Notes under the pieces: generated by a model
What the model was told of the DNA's origin: nothing
The model's input: the letters and a program-made list of their open reading frames with translations, nothing else
The model's database searches: none
NCBI GenBank assembly: GCA_903849645.1
Contig: CAINJJ010000050.1
Location: 28,025 to 92,024 of the forward strand
Direction of reading: 5' to 3'
Origin: an uncultured Acidobacteriaceae bacterium
GTDB lineage: Bacteria > Acidobacteriota > Terriglobia > Terriglobales > Acidobacteriaceae
Length of the DNA stretch: 64,000 nucleotides
Made by a program: the position numbers and the translations under genes
Shown here: positions 12,801-20,275 of the stretch, piece by piece
How the letters are laid out: the number at the start of each line of letters is the position of its first letter
How positions within the stretch are numbered: position 1 is the first letter of the stretch

Positions 12801-12934
12801 CCACCCTCGATTCAACTACCGGAACCTGGGGGCCCGGCAAGCAGTTTGGCCACTCCACCAGCCTCGCCGGCCAGATCTTCTCCACCGGCTCCGCAGCCCG
12901 CCGCATCTTCGGGCAGGTCATCCTCTCCTTCTAA
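9896..12934 (+). CDS. TonB-dependent receptor-like outer-membrane protein with Gly-rich loop
   Basis: A roughly 1012-residue outer-membrane protein of the acidobacterial Oar/CarboxypepD_reg type. After a signal peptide (cleavage near ATAQ) is a carboxypeptidase-regulatory domain, ATLHGHIADPTGALIPGATV, then a plug-like segment and a long beta-barrel with alternating aromatic strands that ends in GQVILSF, the usual C-terminal phenylalanine. Near residues 885-930 it carries an unusual stretch made almost only of Gly, Pro and Arg. The track start at 9764 lies inside the previous gene; I prefer GTG at 9896, which follows GAGGAA, although an ATG at 9845 is possible. Substrate unknown. Confidence 0.82.
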   Translation: MYSKLQCLIHFLIALAMGLAGVLGATAQTAVTATPPATATLHGHIADPTGALIPGATVTLVTSAGTAVTTTTADSSGAYTLANLAPGGYIVKASYDGFAPFTSPTIQLAAGQMKRVDIAMAIEVAQQSVEVTDESSSINVEASSNASSVVLKGKDLDALSDDPDELSNELSALAGPSAGPNGGQIYIDGFSGGQLPPKSAIREIRINQNPFSAEFDRLGYGRIEILTKPGTDKLHGQVFVQGNDKPFNTGNPFTSTIPDYYSYQFNATLNGALSKKSSFFVSAEQRNNENVNAWRIPDAVLETSPGVFTDTVNYGVNQLNRRIRDNLSARIDLQLGARNTFTVRYGFWAESEHNNLNQQSLPSASTHESNTDHTVQMSDAIVINDHAVNETRFQFERQNENHYPDSTARTIGVAGDFTGGGYNGGKYLDHATRLEFQNLTTLSHGAHAIKFGARMRDTRDANLTNSNFNGSFTFDSFSKYLNMANGLSAGTPFDTLVAAGYGPTSGGYSSGQQSTLANVFDVALFAQDDWKFNRRLTLSAGLRWEAQNHVADHNDWAPRVAIAYALDGGGKDNKKTKTVVRAGYGLFYDRFDSRSLLTIIRSGAQHQIVLNKPVCTDTATTLGAIDLTSCSSLGSSSAASVPVRYEVAPHYQSPYTGQAGASLERQLPAGNSITLTYLRSFGVHQMVNRNANQATGGTPQDSTGGYLYEFYPEAVFKQDQVIVSVNGKLGKNATVMGSYTFARANSNSAGGGASNAYNLDQDYGRAGFVARNMLFLMGSYNGPWGIRFNPFMVAQSGRPFNITLPTDPLNNLFNQRPAKASTADCSASAGRFVETTFGCLDTTPALATNVDLLPVNLGNGPAAIAVNLRISKSIGIGPKLAAANGNQDGGGPPGGGGPPPGGGRGGPGGGGPGGGLGPGGLGGGGGRGGMGGMFGSTGTGHKYSLNFSVQALNLFNDIDYGTPNGTVVPTLDSTTGTWGPGKQFGHSTSLAGQIFSTGSAARRIFGQVILSF

Positions 12935-12951
12935 ACCGCTATGAACTGGCA

Positions 12952-12985
12952 AGGGCCGAAGCTTCGTGCTTCGGCCCTCTTTTTA
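12952..12985 (+). terminator. Rho-independent terminator after TonB-dependent receptor-like gene
   Basis: A perfect 11-bp stem AGGGCCGAAGC / GCTTCGGCCCT with a 5-nt loop, followed by CTTTTT. It lies 18 nt after the receptor stop and ends the plus-strand transcript before the convergent beta-mannosidase gene. Confidence 0.9.
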
Positions 12986-13002
12986 TGCCCGGCCTCATGC
13001 GC

Positions 13003-15630
13003 CTACTTCGACGCGCCCACGGTCGCCTGCGCCGCCACATTGGCAAAGGCGTCCGTCAGCGAAACCACCTGCAACTGCGCCTTCAGCGCCTCAAGCGATG
13101 CGGCAGTCTTCACCGCAACCTCGACCGTCTCGCCCGGCATCACGTCAAAGTAGTTGTCCGAGACCTCCGCATCCACGCTGCCAAACGACAGGTACACGCT
13201 CCGTGCCAGCACCGCCGACCCAATGCGAATCCTGTAGCTGCCCTTCTCGCCCGCTGCCTCCACCTTCAGCGCGGCCGGCTTGAGATGAATCTCCTTCACC
13301 GGCGCCAGATATGCAAGGTTACGCGAGACCGTCTCCTTGCCCACAACAAGCTCAGCCACAACAAATACCCGCGACGTGTCCGCCGCGCCCGCATCCGTCA
13401 GCTTCTTCAGCGGCCACTCGAGATACACCTTGCTCGCCAGTGCCGCCACATCCACCAGATGGCTCTCTTCCAACAGCACCTTGCCGTCAAAGTCCATCAG
13501 CCGCACCCGCAGCGTCGCCGCCTCGGCCTTCACCTTGTCGCTTACGATGTAAACCTTCACCGCTCCATCTTCAACATGCGGAGAAACCAGCAAAGGCGCG
13601 TAGAAGCGCTTTGCATAATACTGCAGCGCCTTCCAGCGACCGAAGTAGTCAATCGAAGACCACGAGGCCACCGGCCAGCAATCGTTCAACTGCCAGAAGA
13701 TCGAGCCCATCGTCTCCGGCCGCGACCGGCGAAAATGCTCCGCGCCAATCTTGATTCCCTCGGCCTGCAACACCTGGCTCACATACAGAAAACTCGCAAA
13801 GTCCTTCGGCTCCGCATAGTCCTTCAGCAGGTAGTTGTGAATGATGTCGTTGCCTTCATTGTTCTTCTGATGATTCAGCATCACCGGCGTAAAGATGTTC
13901 GCGCGGTCTTCCGGCAGCGTAAACGCCTCCACCGTCTTCAACTCCGGGAAGGACTGGAACCCGTACTCGGTCACGAAACGCGCATGATGCGTCTCGTAGG
14001 TCGAGAACGGCACGCGCCCATGCCACACATCCCAGATATGTGCGTCGCCGCTCTGGTAGTGGTCGCTCAGCTCCTCATAGTCCGCGCTCGGCGAACTCGG
14101 CCAGTAAGGCGTCTCCGGGTTCAGCCGCGCCACCACCCGATTCAGAATGCCGCTGAACTCGGTCAGGTAGTCCTGCCACATCTGGCTCTTGATATCCAAT
14201 GGCATCTTGTCGCGCGGCGCCCAGCCCATCGCGATCTCCGTCTCGTTGTTGCCCGACCACAGCACGATGCTCGGATGATCGCGCAGCCGCCGCACCTGGT
14301 CCTCTGCTTCAGCCTCGATGTTCTGCTTGAAGGCATACGTCCCCGGCTGCCAGTCATTGCCAAACTGGAAGTCCTGCCACACCATGATGCCCAGCTCATC
14401 GCAGATGGAGTAGAACTCCTCCGTCTCGTAGTAGCCGCCGCCCCAGTGACGGATCGTGTTCATGTTGGCGTCGCGCGCCGACTCCAAGATCCGCCGGTAG
14501 TCCGCCGTCTTCACGCGATTGGGAAAGCTGTCGAAGGGAATCACGTCCGCGCCCTTGGCAAACACGGGAATCCCGTTCACCACCAGCTCAAACGACCGCC
14601 CCCACTTGTCCAGTTCCCGATGCAGCACGATGGTGCGCAGGCCCACTTTCGTCTTGCGCTCTTCGCTCGGCTGCGCGCCCGTTCCCGCCTGCGCCGTGAA
14701 CTCATACAGCGGCTGCTCCCCATACCCCGCGGGATACCACAGCTTGGGCTGCCGAATCTCGATCGGCAGATCAATCACGTTGCGCCCCGCGTGCAGCGTG
14801 GTCCTGGTGCTCAGCGTCACCGCCTTGCCATCGGGCGCGTACAGCACGCTCACCTTCGCCGGACCCGCCGCCGCGGCTTCCACCTCTACCTGCGCGTCCA
14901 GGTGCGCCACGTCCCCGCTCACGTCCCGCTGGTGAATCGAGAAGTCCGCGATGCGCACCTTGTCCCAGGCCTCTACGCGCACCGGCTTCCAGATACCGCT
15001 GGTCACAAACCGCGGGCCCCAGTCCCAGCCATACTCGTAGGCAGGCTTCCGCAGATAGGTCTTCCCATCCACCTTTGTCTTCGGCTGCCACGGGTCGGCC
15101 GCCGCCATCTCGTCGGCCACCTTGTCCGGCGAGGCAAACACCACCTTCAGCTCGTTCTTGCCCGCGTGCAACATTCCCTTCGCCGCCACCCGCCACACCC
15201 TGAAGCTGTTGCCCGCCGTCAGCGCCTGCGCACCATTCAGATACACCGTGGACGGACCGTCCAGCCCATCAAACACCAGGTCCACATTCGCGCGGCTCAG
15301 CAGTGCGGGAGGGACATCAAAGCTCAGCCGGTACTCCCAGCTCTCCTTCTCAATCCACTGCAGTTTGGGTTCGTTATCACGAAAGAAGGGGTCGGGAATC
15401 TTCTTGTTGGCCAGCAGGTCCAGGTGCACATCGCCCGGAACGGTCGCCGGAAGCCAGCCAGCCGCCTCCGCCTGCCCCGCCGTCGCCTGCCGGAACTCCC
15501 AGCCGTGGTCGAGGATCAAAACCGCATTCTGCCCCTGCTTTGACTGGGCTTCGGCGCTATGGACCGCCATGCTCAAGACCACTGCCGCTACCGCACAGCT
15601 CACAACCGAAACCGCACTCATCCCTCGCAT
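13003..15630 (-). CDS. Beta-mannosidase, GH2 family, exported
   Basis: An 875-residue GH2 beta-mannosidase that removes terminal beta-mannose from manno-oligosaccharides or N-glycan cores. A signal peptide (to HSAEA) sends it to the periplasm or outside. The N-terminal jelly-roll has PATVPGDVHLDLL and WIEKESWEYRLSF, then YEYGWDWGPRFVTSGIWKPV, a signature of mannosidases within GH2. In the TIM barrel, HWGGGYYE and WSGNNE contain the general acid/base Glu, and VTEYGFQSFPE contains the nucleophile Glu. Length is normal. It is convergent with the previous receptor gene and separate from the downstream glycosyltransferase. Confidence 0.92.
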   Translation of the reverse strand: MRGMSAVSVVSCAVAAVVLSMAVHSAEAQSKQGQNAVLILDHGWEFRQATAGQAEAAGWLPATVPGDVHLDLLANKKIPDPFFRDNEPKLQWIEKESWEYRLSFDVPPALLSRANVDLVFDGLDGPSTVYLNGAQALTAGNSFRVWRVAAKGMLHAGKNELKVVFASPDKVADEMAAADPWQPKTKVDGKTYLRKPAYEYGWDWGPRFVTSGIWKPVRVEAWDKVRIADFSIHQRDVSGDVAHLDAQVEVEAAAAGPAKVSVLYAPDGKAVTLSTRTTLHAGRNVIDLPIEIRQPKLWYPAGYGEQPLYEFTAQAGTGAQPSEERKTKVGLRTIVLHRELDKWGRSFELVVNGIPVFAKGADVIPFDSFPNRVKTADYRRILESARDANMNTIRHWGGGYYETEEFYSICDELGIMVWQDFQFGNDWQPGTYAFKQNIEAEAEDQVRRLRDHPSIVLWSGNNETEIAMGWAPRDKMPLDIKSQMWQDYLTEFSGILNRVVARLNPETPYWPSSPSADYEELSDHYQSGDAHIWDVWHGRVPFSTYETHHARFVTEYGFQSFPELKTVEAFTLPEDRANIFTPVMLNHQKNNEGNDIIHNYLLKDYAEPKDFASFLYVSQVLQAEGIKIGAEHFRRSRPETMGSIFWQLNDCWPVASWSSIDYFGRWKALQYYAKRFYAPLLVSPHVEDGAVKVYIVSDKVKAEAATLRVRLMDFDGKVLLEESHLVDVAALASKVYLEWPLKKLTDAGAADTSRVFVVAELVVGKETVSRNLAYLAPVKEIHLKPAALKVEAAGEKGSYRIRIGSAVLARSVYLSFGSVDAEVSDNYFDVMPGETVEVAVKTAASLEALKAQLQVVSLTDAFANVAAQATVGASK

Positions 15631-15736
15631 CCAATCTCCTCCGGGGCCTCACGTCGTACCGCTTTCGCAGCCGAAAACCATGAGCCAAAAAATCGATGAT
15701 AAGGGTATCATGCACGGTCGACGCCGTCTCCGGCCC

Positions 15737-16843
15737 TCAGCGGCGACGCTCCAGCAGCCGGCGGTAGAGCCTCTCCCACTCATCCGCCTTGGCGTCCATG
15801 CTGAAGCTCTCCAATATCCGCTCGCGCGCCGCCTTCCCTCCCGCGCCGCGCGCCTCCGGGCTCGTTCGCATCACCGCAACCAGCGCCTCCGCCAGCGCCT
15901 CGGGCGCCTTCGCGGGAACCACTGAACCGCACTCGCCCGCCATCTCCCGCACGCCCCCCACGTCTGTGGCCACCACCGGCTTTTCCATCGCCATCGCCTC
16001 ACCCAGCGCCAGCGGCATTCCCTCCCATGCCGAACCCAGCACGAAGCCGTCCGCGGCATCCAGCAGCGCCGGCACATCGCGCCGCAGGCCCAGCCATTTC
16101 ACCCGGCCCTCTACGCCCAACCCTTCCGCTAGCCTCTTCAGCGCCTCCAACTCACTTCGTCCTGCCTCTCCGGCAATCGCCAGCCGGCTCATTGGCTCCG
16201 CCTTGCTCCCCAGCGCAAACGCCCGCAGCAGGTTCGGATAGTCCTTCGCCGCCACCACCCGCCCCGTCGCCAGCCATTGAAACTCGCTCCCCACCCCAAG
16301 CTCGCGGCGCATCTCCGCACGCCGCTCTGGGTCGGCGGCAAACTCGGTCGTATCTATCCCGTTGGTCAGCACCGAACACTTGTCTGCCCCCACCGCCTTC
16401 AGCCGTACATAGCGCTCCGCCGCCGCCGTGCTCACCGCCGTCGTATGCGCACTCCAGGCATCTGTCAGCCGGTAGGCCGTCATCCGCGCCCGCCCGCCCT
16501 CGTAAACGTTGTGAATGGTAGATAGAACTGCTGCGCCCGGATGAAACAGCCCAAGCACTCGCGCCGCCATGTTCGCTGGAAAGGTATGGCTGTGAATAAT
16601 CTCCGGCGCAAAGCCGCGCAGCGCCCCATGCGCGCGGGACAGCCCGGCCGCCACCCCCGCCGGGCTCTTCCGCATGTCCAGATGAATCACCGGGAGCTCC
16701 GTCGCCCACTGCTCGACTTGCGCCGCCTTCAGCACCACCAGCGTAATCGCGTGTCCCCGCCCCGCCATCCGCTCGCCGAGCGCGATCACCTGCCGCTCCG
16801 CGCCACCAACTCCCAGCGAGGTGACCATGTACGCAATGCGCAT
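15737..16843 (-). CDS. GT4-family glycosyltransferase
   Basis: A 368-residue retaining glycosyltransferase with two Rossmann halves. The N-terminal TSLGVGGAERQVIALGERM is the acceptor-side glycine loop of GT4. The C-terminal half carries LGLRRDVPALLDAADGFVLGSAWEGMPLALGEAMA, containing the E-X7-E motif that holds the sugar nucleotide. It probably adds a sugar to a surface polysaccharide or lipid carrier; donor and acceptor cannot be told. A hairpin (16847-16879) lies just upstream of its start. It could be a late member of the bufferin operon by position, but function suggests otherwise. Confidence 0.85.
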   Translation of the reverse strand: MRIAYMVTSLGVGGAERQVIALGERMAGRGHAITLVVLKAAQVEQWATELPVIHLDMRKSPAGVAAGLSRAHGALRGFAPEIIHSHTFPANMAARVLGLFHPGAAVLSTIHNVYEGGRARMTAYRLTDAWSAHTTAVSTAAAERYVRLKAVGADKCSVLTNGIDTTEFAADPERRAEMRRELGVGSEFQWLATGRVVAAKDYPNLLRAFALGSKAEPMSRLAIAGEAGRSELEALKRLAEGLGVEGRVKWLGLRRDVPALLDAADGFVLGSAWEGMPLALGEAMAMEKPVVATDVGGVREMAGECGSVVPAKAPEALAEALVAVMRTSPEARGAGGKAARERILESFSMDAKADEWERLYRRLLERRR

Positions 16844-16846
16844 GTC

Positions 16847-16879
16847 CGTTCCACATCAGCTTTCAATGGATGTGGAACG
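16847..16879 (-). other. 11-bp inverted repeat between doxX-like gene and glycosyltransferase
   Basis: Arms CGTTCCACATC and GATGTGGAACG are perfect complements separated by 11 nt, filling most of the gap between two minus-strand genes. There is no T-tract on the minus strand, so it is a poor terminator. The distal arm ends only a few bases before the ATG at 16843, so it could mask the ribosome site, act as an operator or be an mRNA processing stem. Confidence 0.5.
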
Positions 16880-16895
16880 ATTCTAACGCGCCTGC

Positions 16896-17378
16896 TCAGG
16901 ACTTGACGCTTTTCCCCAGCCCGCGCCCCATCACCCAGTCCACCGCAAACAGGCCCGGCCCAAAGACCAGCACCAGCAGAGCCGCAAACCAGAACGTGAA
17001 CGGATCGGCCGCATAGAACTTGTCTGGCGCGGACAGCACGCCCAGAAAAGCCTCCCGGTCCGCCGTCCAATAGGCCACCGTCATGTTCAGGAACAGCACC
17101 AGCGCCACCAATCGCGATCCCAGCCCCAGCGCCAGCAGAATCCCGCCCGCAAACTCCACCAGCGCCACAAACAGAGCCGTCATGCCAGGCGCGGGCAGAT
17201 TCAACGAGGCAAAGAACTCCGTCACGTGTTGCAGGTTGTGCAGCTTGCCCCATCCAGTCTGCGCAAACTGCCATCCCCAGTAAAGCCGCACCAGCAGCAG
17301 CAAAGGGCTCTGCGCGTGATTGGCCAGAGCCGTGGCCCGTTTGCAGAAATCTCTTGCAACTTCGATCAGTTTATTCAT
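16896..17378 (-). CDS. DoxX-family membrane protein, last gene of bufferin-type operon
   Basis: A 160-residue DoxX-family protein with four membrane helices. Typical marks are LLLLVRLYWGWQFAQTGWGKL at the first helix and FAGGILLALGLGSRLVA at the second. DoxX members often close DUF2282/DUF692/DUF2063 operons (HvfD-like), with a presumed redox or membrane role that is not defined. The ORF track begins at 17453, but ATG 17378 has a strong GGAAGGGAAG ribosome site and overlaps the bufC stop by 8 nt, so I use it. It should be co-translated with bufC. Confidence 0.88.
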   Translation of the reverse strand: MNKLIEVARDFCKRATALANHAQSPLLLLVRLYWGWQFAQTGWGKLHNLQHVTEFFASLNLPAPGMTALFVALVEFAGGILLALGLGSRLVALVLFLNMTVAYWTADREAFLGVLSAPDKFYAADPFTFWFAALLVLVFGPGLFAVDWVMGRGLGKSVKS

Positions 17379-18285
17379 CTTCCCTTCCTGTCCGTTGGGG
17401 TTGCTCTTCACTGCTTGCTCTGCACAGCCAGCCGAGCTCCGCCCAGGTGGCAAACCACTCTCTCACCTTCTTTGGCCGGCGGCCCTCCGCCAGCTTTGAC
17501 CCTTCAAACCCCGCTTCCAGTGCGGCTCCCAGCGTCAATCCTCTGCGCAGGGCGCTCAGGGTGCGATACTCCTCCGGCTCCATCCGCCGGTAATAGACCG
17601 ACATCTCCACCCGGTGCGCCGCCAGCCAGGTAGCCCGTCGGCGCAGCCGAGGCAGCCTCATCGGCTCCATTGGAACAGCCTCCCCGCGGACCCCGGCCTC
17701 ACTTGCCTCGCGCTTCTGCCTGTCATGCAGTCCAAGCACCAGGTCGTCGGCCGGATGCTCCAGCGCCATCAACTGCACATGGGGCTGCAAGCCAATCCGC
17801 GAATCCCCGCTCAGCGCCGCAACCTCATCCAGCGTCAGCGGCGTCAGCGCCTCCTGGTCAAACGCCTCCACAAAGGCCCACTCAATCCGCGCCACATCTA
17901 CTGCCAGCCCGTGCCGCCGCCCGCCCCGCTCCGGGTGCGCCGCCAGCCAATCGGCAAGCTTGGACCCAAGGTTGCGCAGAGTGAATGACCGACTCGGATG
18001 CTCTGTAAGGTAGGCCACCGAAAGAGCCTCAAAGGCCCGTGCGCCAACTACCGCCTGCAGCGCGGGAAAATCCTCCGCCAGCGCCCCAAGCATGCGAAAC
18101 CAGTACTGCCGGTTATAGATCTCCAGCCGCTCAAACGCGGTCAACCGGCTGTTTGGCGCAATGAACGAGCCCGCCACCGCCTCCATCGCGCGGCCGTCCG
18201 GTGCGGTCTGCGCCATCGCATCGTCCGCTGTCAGAGGCATCATCACCGCCGCCGCCATCGCGCGTTGCAGAGTCTCCAGGTTCAT
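17371..18285 (-). CDS. bufC: DUF2063 protein, bufferin maturation partner (BufC-like)
   Basis: A 304-residue protein whose N-terminal half is a DUF2063 domain: RLEIYNRQYWFRMLGALAEDFPALQAVVG. In bufferin and methanobactin-type pathways this domain is the partner (BufC/MbnC/HvfC) that presents the precursor peptide to the DUF692 oxidase. The start overlaps the bufB stop by ATGA and the end overlaps the DoxX gene by 8 nt, which fixes the operon order. The C-terminal half is less conserved and rich in Arg/Leu. No signal peptide is seen, in line with cytoplasmic modification. The family call is firm; the exact reaction is inferred from known relatives. Confidence 0.88.
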   Translation of the reverse strand: MNLETLQRAMAAAVMMPLTADDAMAQTAPDGRAMEAVAGSFIAPNSRLTAFERLEIYNRQYWFRMLGALAEDFPALQAVVGARAFEALSVAYLTEHPSRSFTLRNLGSKLADWLAAHPERGGRRHGLAVDVARIEWAFVEAFDQEALTPLTLDEVAALSGDSRIGLQPHVQLMALEHPADDLVLGLHDRQKREASEAGVRGEAVPMEPMRLPRLRRRATWLAAHRVEMSVYYRRMEPEEYRTLSALRRGLTLGAALEAGFEGSKLAEGRRPKKVREWFATWAELGWLCRASSEEQPQRTGREDE

Positions 18286-19142
18286 CGCGCCGCCTCCGCG
18301 AGTTGCACTGTCTGCCGCGTCAGGTAGCGCTCCGCCTTCTTCGCCTCGGCATGCACCTCGTCAAAGCCCGGAATCCGGTCGTCCCACTCCAGCAGCGTTG
18401 GCGTCGGTCCGCAGCGCTCGATCGCCCGCGCATATAGGTCCCATACCGGGTCGATCACCGGATGGTCGTGCGTGTCCAGAATGTACTTCTCATAGTTCGA
18501 ATGACCGGCAATGTGAATCTGCGCCACCCGATGCGCCGCTACCGCATTCACATACACCATCGGATCAAACTCGTGATTCACGCTTGACACATAAATGTTG
18601 TTCACGTCCAGCAGAATCCCGCAGTCCGCCCGCTCCACCACTTCGTTCAGAAACTCCCACTCCGTCATCTCCGAGCCACTGAACGCCGCGTAGGAACTCA
18701 CGTTCTCCACCGCTACCGGAATCTCCAGGAAGTCCTGCACCATGCGCACCCGCTCCACCGTGCGCTCCACCGCCTCCCACGTATAGGGCAGCGGCAGCAG
18801 GTCGTGCGTATAGGTGCCGTCCACGCTTCCCCAGCAGAGATGGTCGCTCAGCCACGGAGTCTTCGTCCGCCGCACCAGTTGCTTGAGCCGCCGCAGGTGC
18901 TCCGGGTCCGGGGCGGTCACCGAGCCAAAATACATTGACACCCCATGCTGCACCACCCGGTAGCGCTCCAGAATCTCGTCGAGCACCTTCAACGGCCGCC
19001 CCGCATCGATCATGAAGTTCTCCGAGATGATCTCGAACCAGTCCACCACCGGCTTCTTGTCGAAGATGTGCCGGTAGTGCGGAATCCGAAGTCCGATTCC
19101 GATGCCAAGGTCCTGATATCCGTTGAAGCGATTCCCGGCCAT
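18282..19142 (-). CDS. bufB: DUF692 multinuclear iron oxidase (MNIO), BufB-like
   Basis: A 286-residue TIM-barrel enzyme of the DUF692/MNIO family, which uses two or three iron atoms and oxygen to rebuild cysteines in ribosomal peptides. The opening GIGIGLRIPHYRHIF and DWFEIISENFM, plus the metal-ligand patches VQHGVSMYF, WLSDHLCWG, AVENVSSY, ILLDVNNIYVSS and QIHIAGH, are all present, so the active site looks intact. I start at ATG 19142 (AGGA upstream) instead of 19184, since the family begins shortly before GIGIGLR. Immediately upstream is the cysteine-rich precursor gene. In bufferin systems the enzyme turns Cys residues into copper-binding thiooxazoles; the product here is not known. Confidence 0.93.
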   Translation of the reverse strand: MAGNRFNGYQDLGIGIGLRIPHYRHIFDKKPVVDWFEIISENFMIDAGRPLKVLDEILERYRVVQHGVSMYFGSVTAPDPEHLRRLKQLVRRTKTPWLSDHLCWGSVDGTYTHDLLPLPYTWEAVERTVERVRMVQDFLEIPVAVENVSSYAAFSGSEMTEWEFLNEVVERADCGILLDVNNIYVSSVNHEFDPMVYVNAVAAHRVAQIHIAGHSNYEKYILDTHDHPVIDPVWDLYARAIERCGPTPTLLEWDDRIPGFDEVHAEAKKAERYLTRQTVQLAEAAR

Positions 19143-19214
19143 ACTTGTCCTGTCGCAGGGAACCACGCATGGACCCTGCCTCACGATAGATTTTGAAATT
19201 TGATTTGTTTGGCG

Positions 19215-19247
19215 GCGGCAGAAATGCCTGGCTGGGCTTCCTGCCGC
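19215..19247 (-). other. Hairpin between bufA and bufB
   Basis: In the 122-nt gap after the precursor gene, GCGGCAG and CTGCCGC can pair with a further GCC/GGC pairing inside. No U-run follows. A stem here could protect the short precursor mRNA or thin out read-through, giving more peptide than enzyme, which RiPP operons often do. Pairing is visible; the role is inferred. Confidence 0.4.
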
Positions 19248-19264
19248 GCCCTGGTGAGGGGGAG

Positions 19265-19561
19265 TTAGATCGCGCTCGGCTTGGAGCCGTCGGTGGCGCA
19301 GCCGCCCTTGCCCTTGCAGCTGTTTTTGGCCTTGCAGCCGTTGTCGCCCGTCTTGCAGCCGCCCTGGCCCTTGCAGTCGTTCTTGCCCTTACAGGAGTGC
19401 TTTGAAGTGTCCTTGTCCTGGGCCGTATAGCGCAGGCCTGCCTTGGCCGCCTTCACCGTCGAGCCGTTGTGGTTCTGGGTGGACTGCGCCGCGACGGAGG
19501 TTCCGCCCATCAGGCCGGAGAGAGCTGCGGTCAGGAGCAATGCGTTGATCTGATTCTTCAT
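19265..19561 (-). CDS. bufA: Bufferin-type cysteine-rich precursor peptide (BufA-like)
   Basis: A 98-residue secreted precursor. Residues 1-26 form a signal peptide (cleavage near SVAAQ). The core holds six cysteines at residues 57, 63, 69, 76, 82 and 88, spaced C-x5-C-x5-C-x6-C-x5-C-x5-C, as two similar triplets built from SCKGK and GGC units with many Lys and Gly. It is followed by DUF692, DUF2063 and DoxX genes, the layout of bufferin (copper-binding RiPP) operons. The motif differs from the EGKCG repeats of the best-studied bufferin and is nearer the CKG-rich BufA2 type as I recall it. The ATG at 19561 has GAGGT 9 nt upstream; the track start at 19618 is too early. Confidence 0.85.
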   Translation of the reverse strand: MKNQINALLLTAALSGLMGGTSVAAQSTQNHNGSTVKAAKAGLRYTAQDKDTSKHSCKGKNDCKGQGGCKTGDNGCKAKNSCKGKGGCATDGSKPSAI

Positions 19562-19662
19562 GGTATTTTGACCTCGTTTGGGAAGTTGGGGGCGGATGCT
19601 CTCCGCCGGTTCGCTCACTGCATCGGGCCCCTCTGCGGTCCCGCGCTTCCGGTGTCATGCCC

Positions 19663-19694
19663 TATGGGAGTGTGTGTCCGCGGGAAAGGTTACA
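19663..19694 (-). promoter_or_regulatory. Candidate ECF-type promoter upstream of bufA
   Basis: On the minus strand TGTAACC is followed, 16 nt later, by ACTCCCATA, about 100 nt before the bufA start. GTAACC is the -35 element known for an ECF sigma factor (SigF) that drives bufferin-type operons in Caulobacter; the -10 here does not match that factor's CGAA. An ECF sigma gene lies under 1 kb away. Suggestive only. Confidence 0.4.
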
Positions 19695-19840
19695 AGCGAA
19701 ATCAGAAAGGCTCGAATTTCCATTTCCGTAGCACCACCCATCCGTTCAGCCGCACCGGAATGGCCTCGTCAAGGGCCTCTGAGCTAACCTGATCCTGCCC
19801 CCTCCGTTGAGGCGTGGTGATTGTCTGGAGGAGACCTGCC

Positions 19841-20275
19841 ATGAACCCCAAGGGATTGCGAGCCCTGAGCGGCGCAAGCCTGCTGATTGTCCTGCTCCAG
19901 AGCGCCTGCACCGCGGTGCTCACCATCAGCGGCATCCGGGTGGCCATCGGCCTCACCGCCCTGGCCGCGGCCAGCGGCATCTACGCCCCGGCCAAAGGCT
20001 TCCATCAGGACGCCATTCGCATCCCCATGCTCTGGCTGGCCACCATCGGCGCCCTGGTCAACCTCGCCGTCCTTGCCTGGATCTGGAAGCTCCGCGCCGC
20101 CCCCGCCGCGCAGTGGCGCAGGCGCGAACTCACGCCCCGCCAGAAGCGCTCGGAACGCCTCCAGGTTGCCCTGTCCGTTGTCACCCTGATTCTTGTGGGA
20201 TTCGAAGTGTGGACCCATACCTTGGTCCACCGGACCGGCCCCCCGCCTGCTCCAGACGCTCAGCATCTTCGCTAG
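19841..20275 (+). CDS. Small integral membrane protein, unknown function
   Basis: A 144-residue protein with about four hydrophobic segments (SGASLLIVLLQSA, VAIGLTALAAASGIY, MLWLATIGALVNLAVLAWIW and VALSVVTLILVGFEVWTHT). I do not recognise the family. The ATG at 19841 follows a near-perfect GGAGGAG ribosome site, so the longer track start is rejected. It is divergent from bufA and convergent with the anti-sigma gene, whose stop overlaps its own by four bases. CTAACC lies upstream at about 19786, a weak look-alike of the GTAACC near bufA, so shared ECF control is possible. A role in metal stress is a guess from location. Confidence 0.65.
   Translation: MNPKGLRALSGASLLIVLLQSACTAVLTISGIRVAIGLTALAAASGIYAPAKGFHQDAIRIPMLWLATIGALVNLAVLAWIWKLRAAPAAQWRRRELTPRQKRSERLQVALSVVTLILVGFEVWTHTLVHRTGPPPAPDAQHLR

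Noticed and set aside
12985-15543. An 852-codon plus-strand frame opposite the beta-mannosidase gene
   Set aside because: It is an antisense shadow rich in Arg, His and Pro with no domain, caused by high GC at third positions of the real gene.
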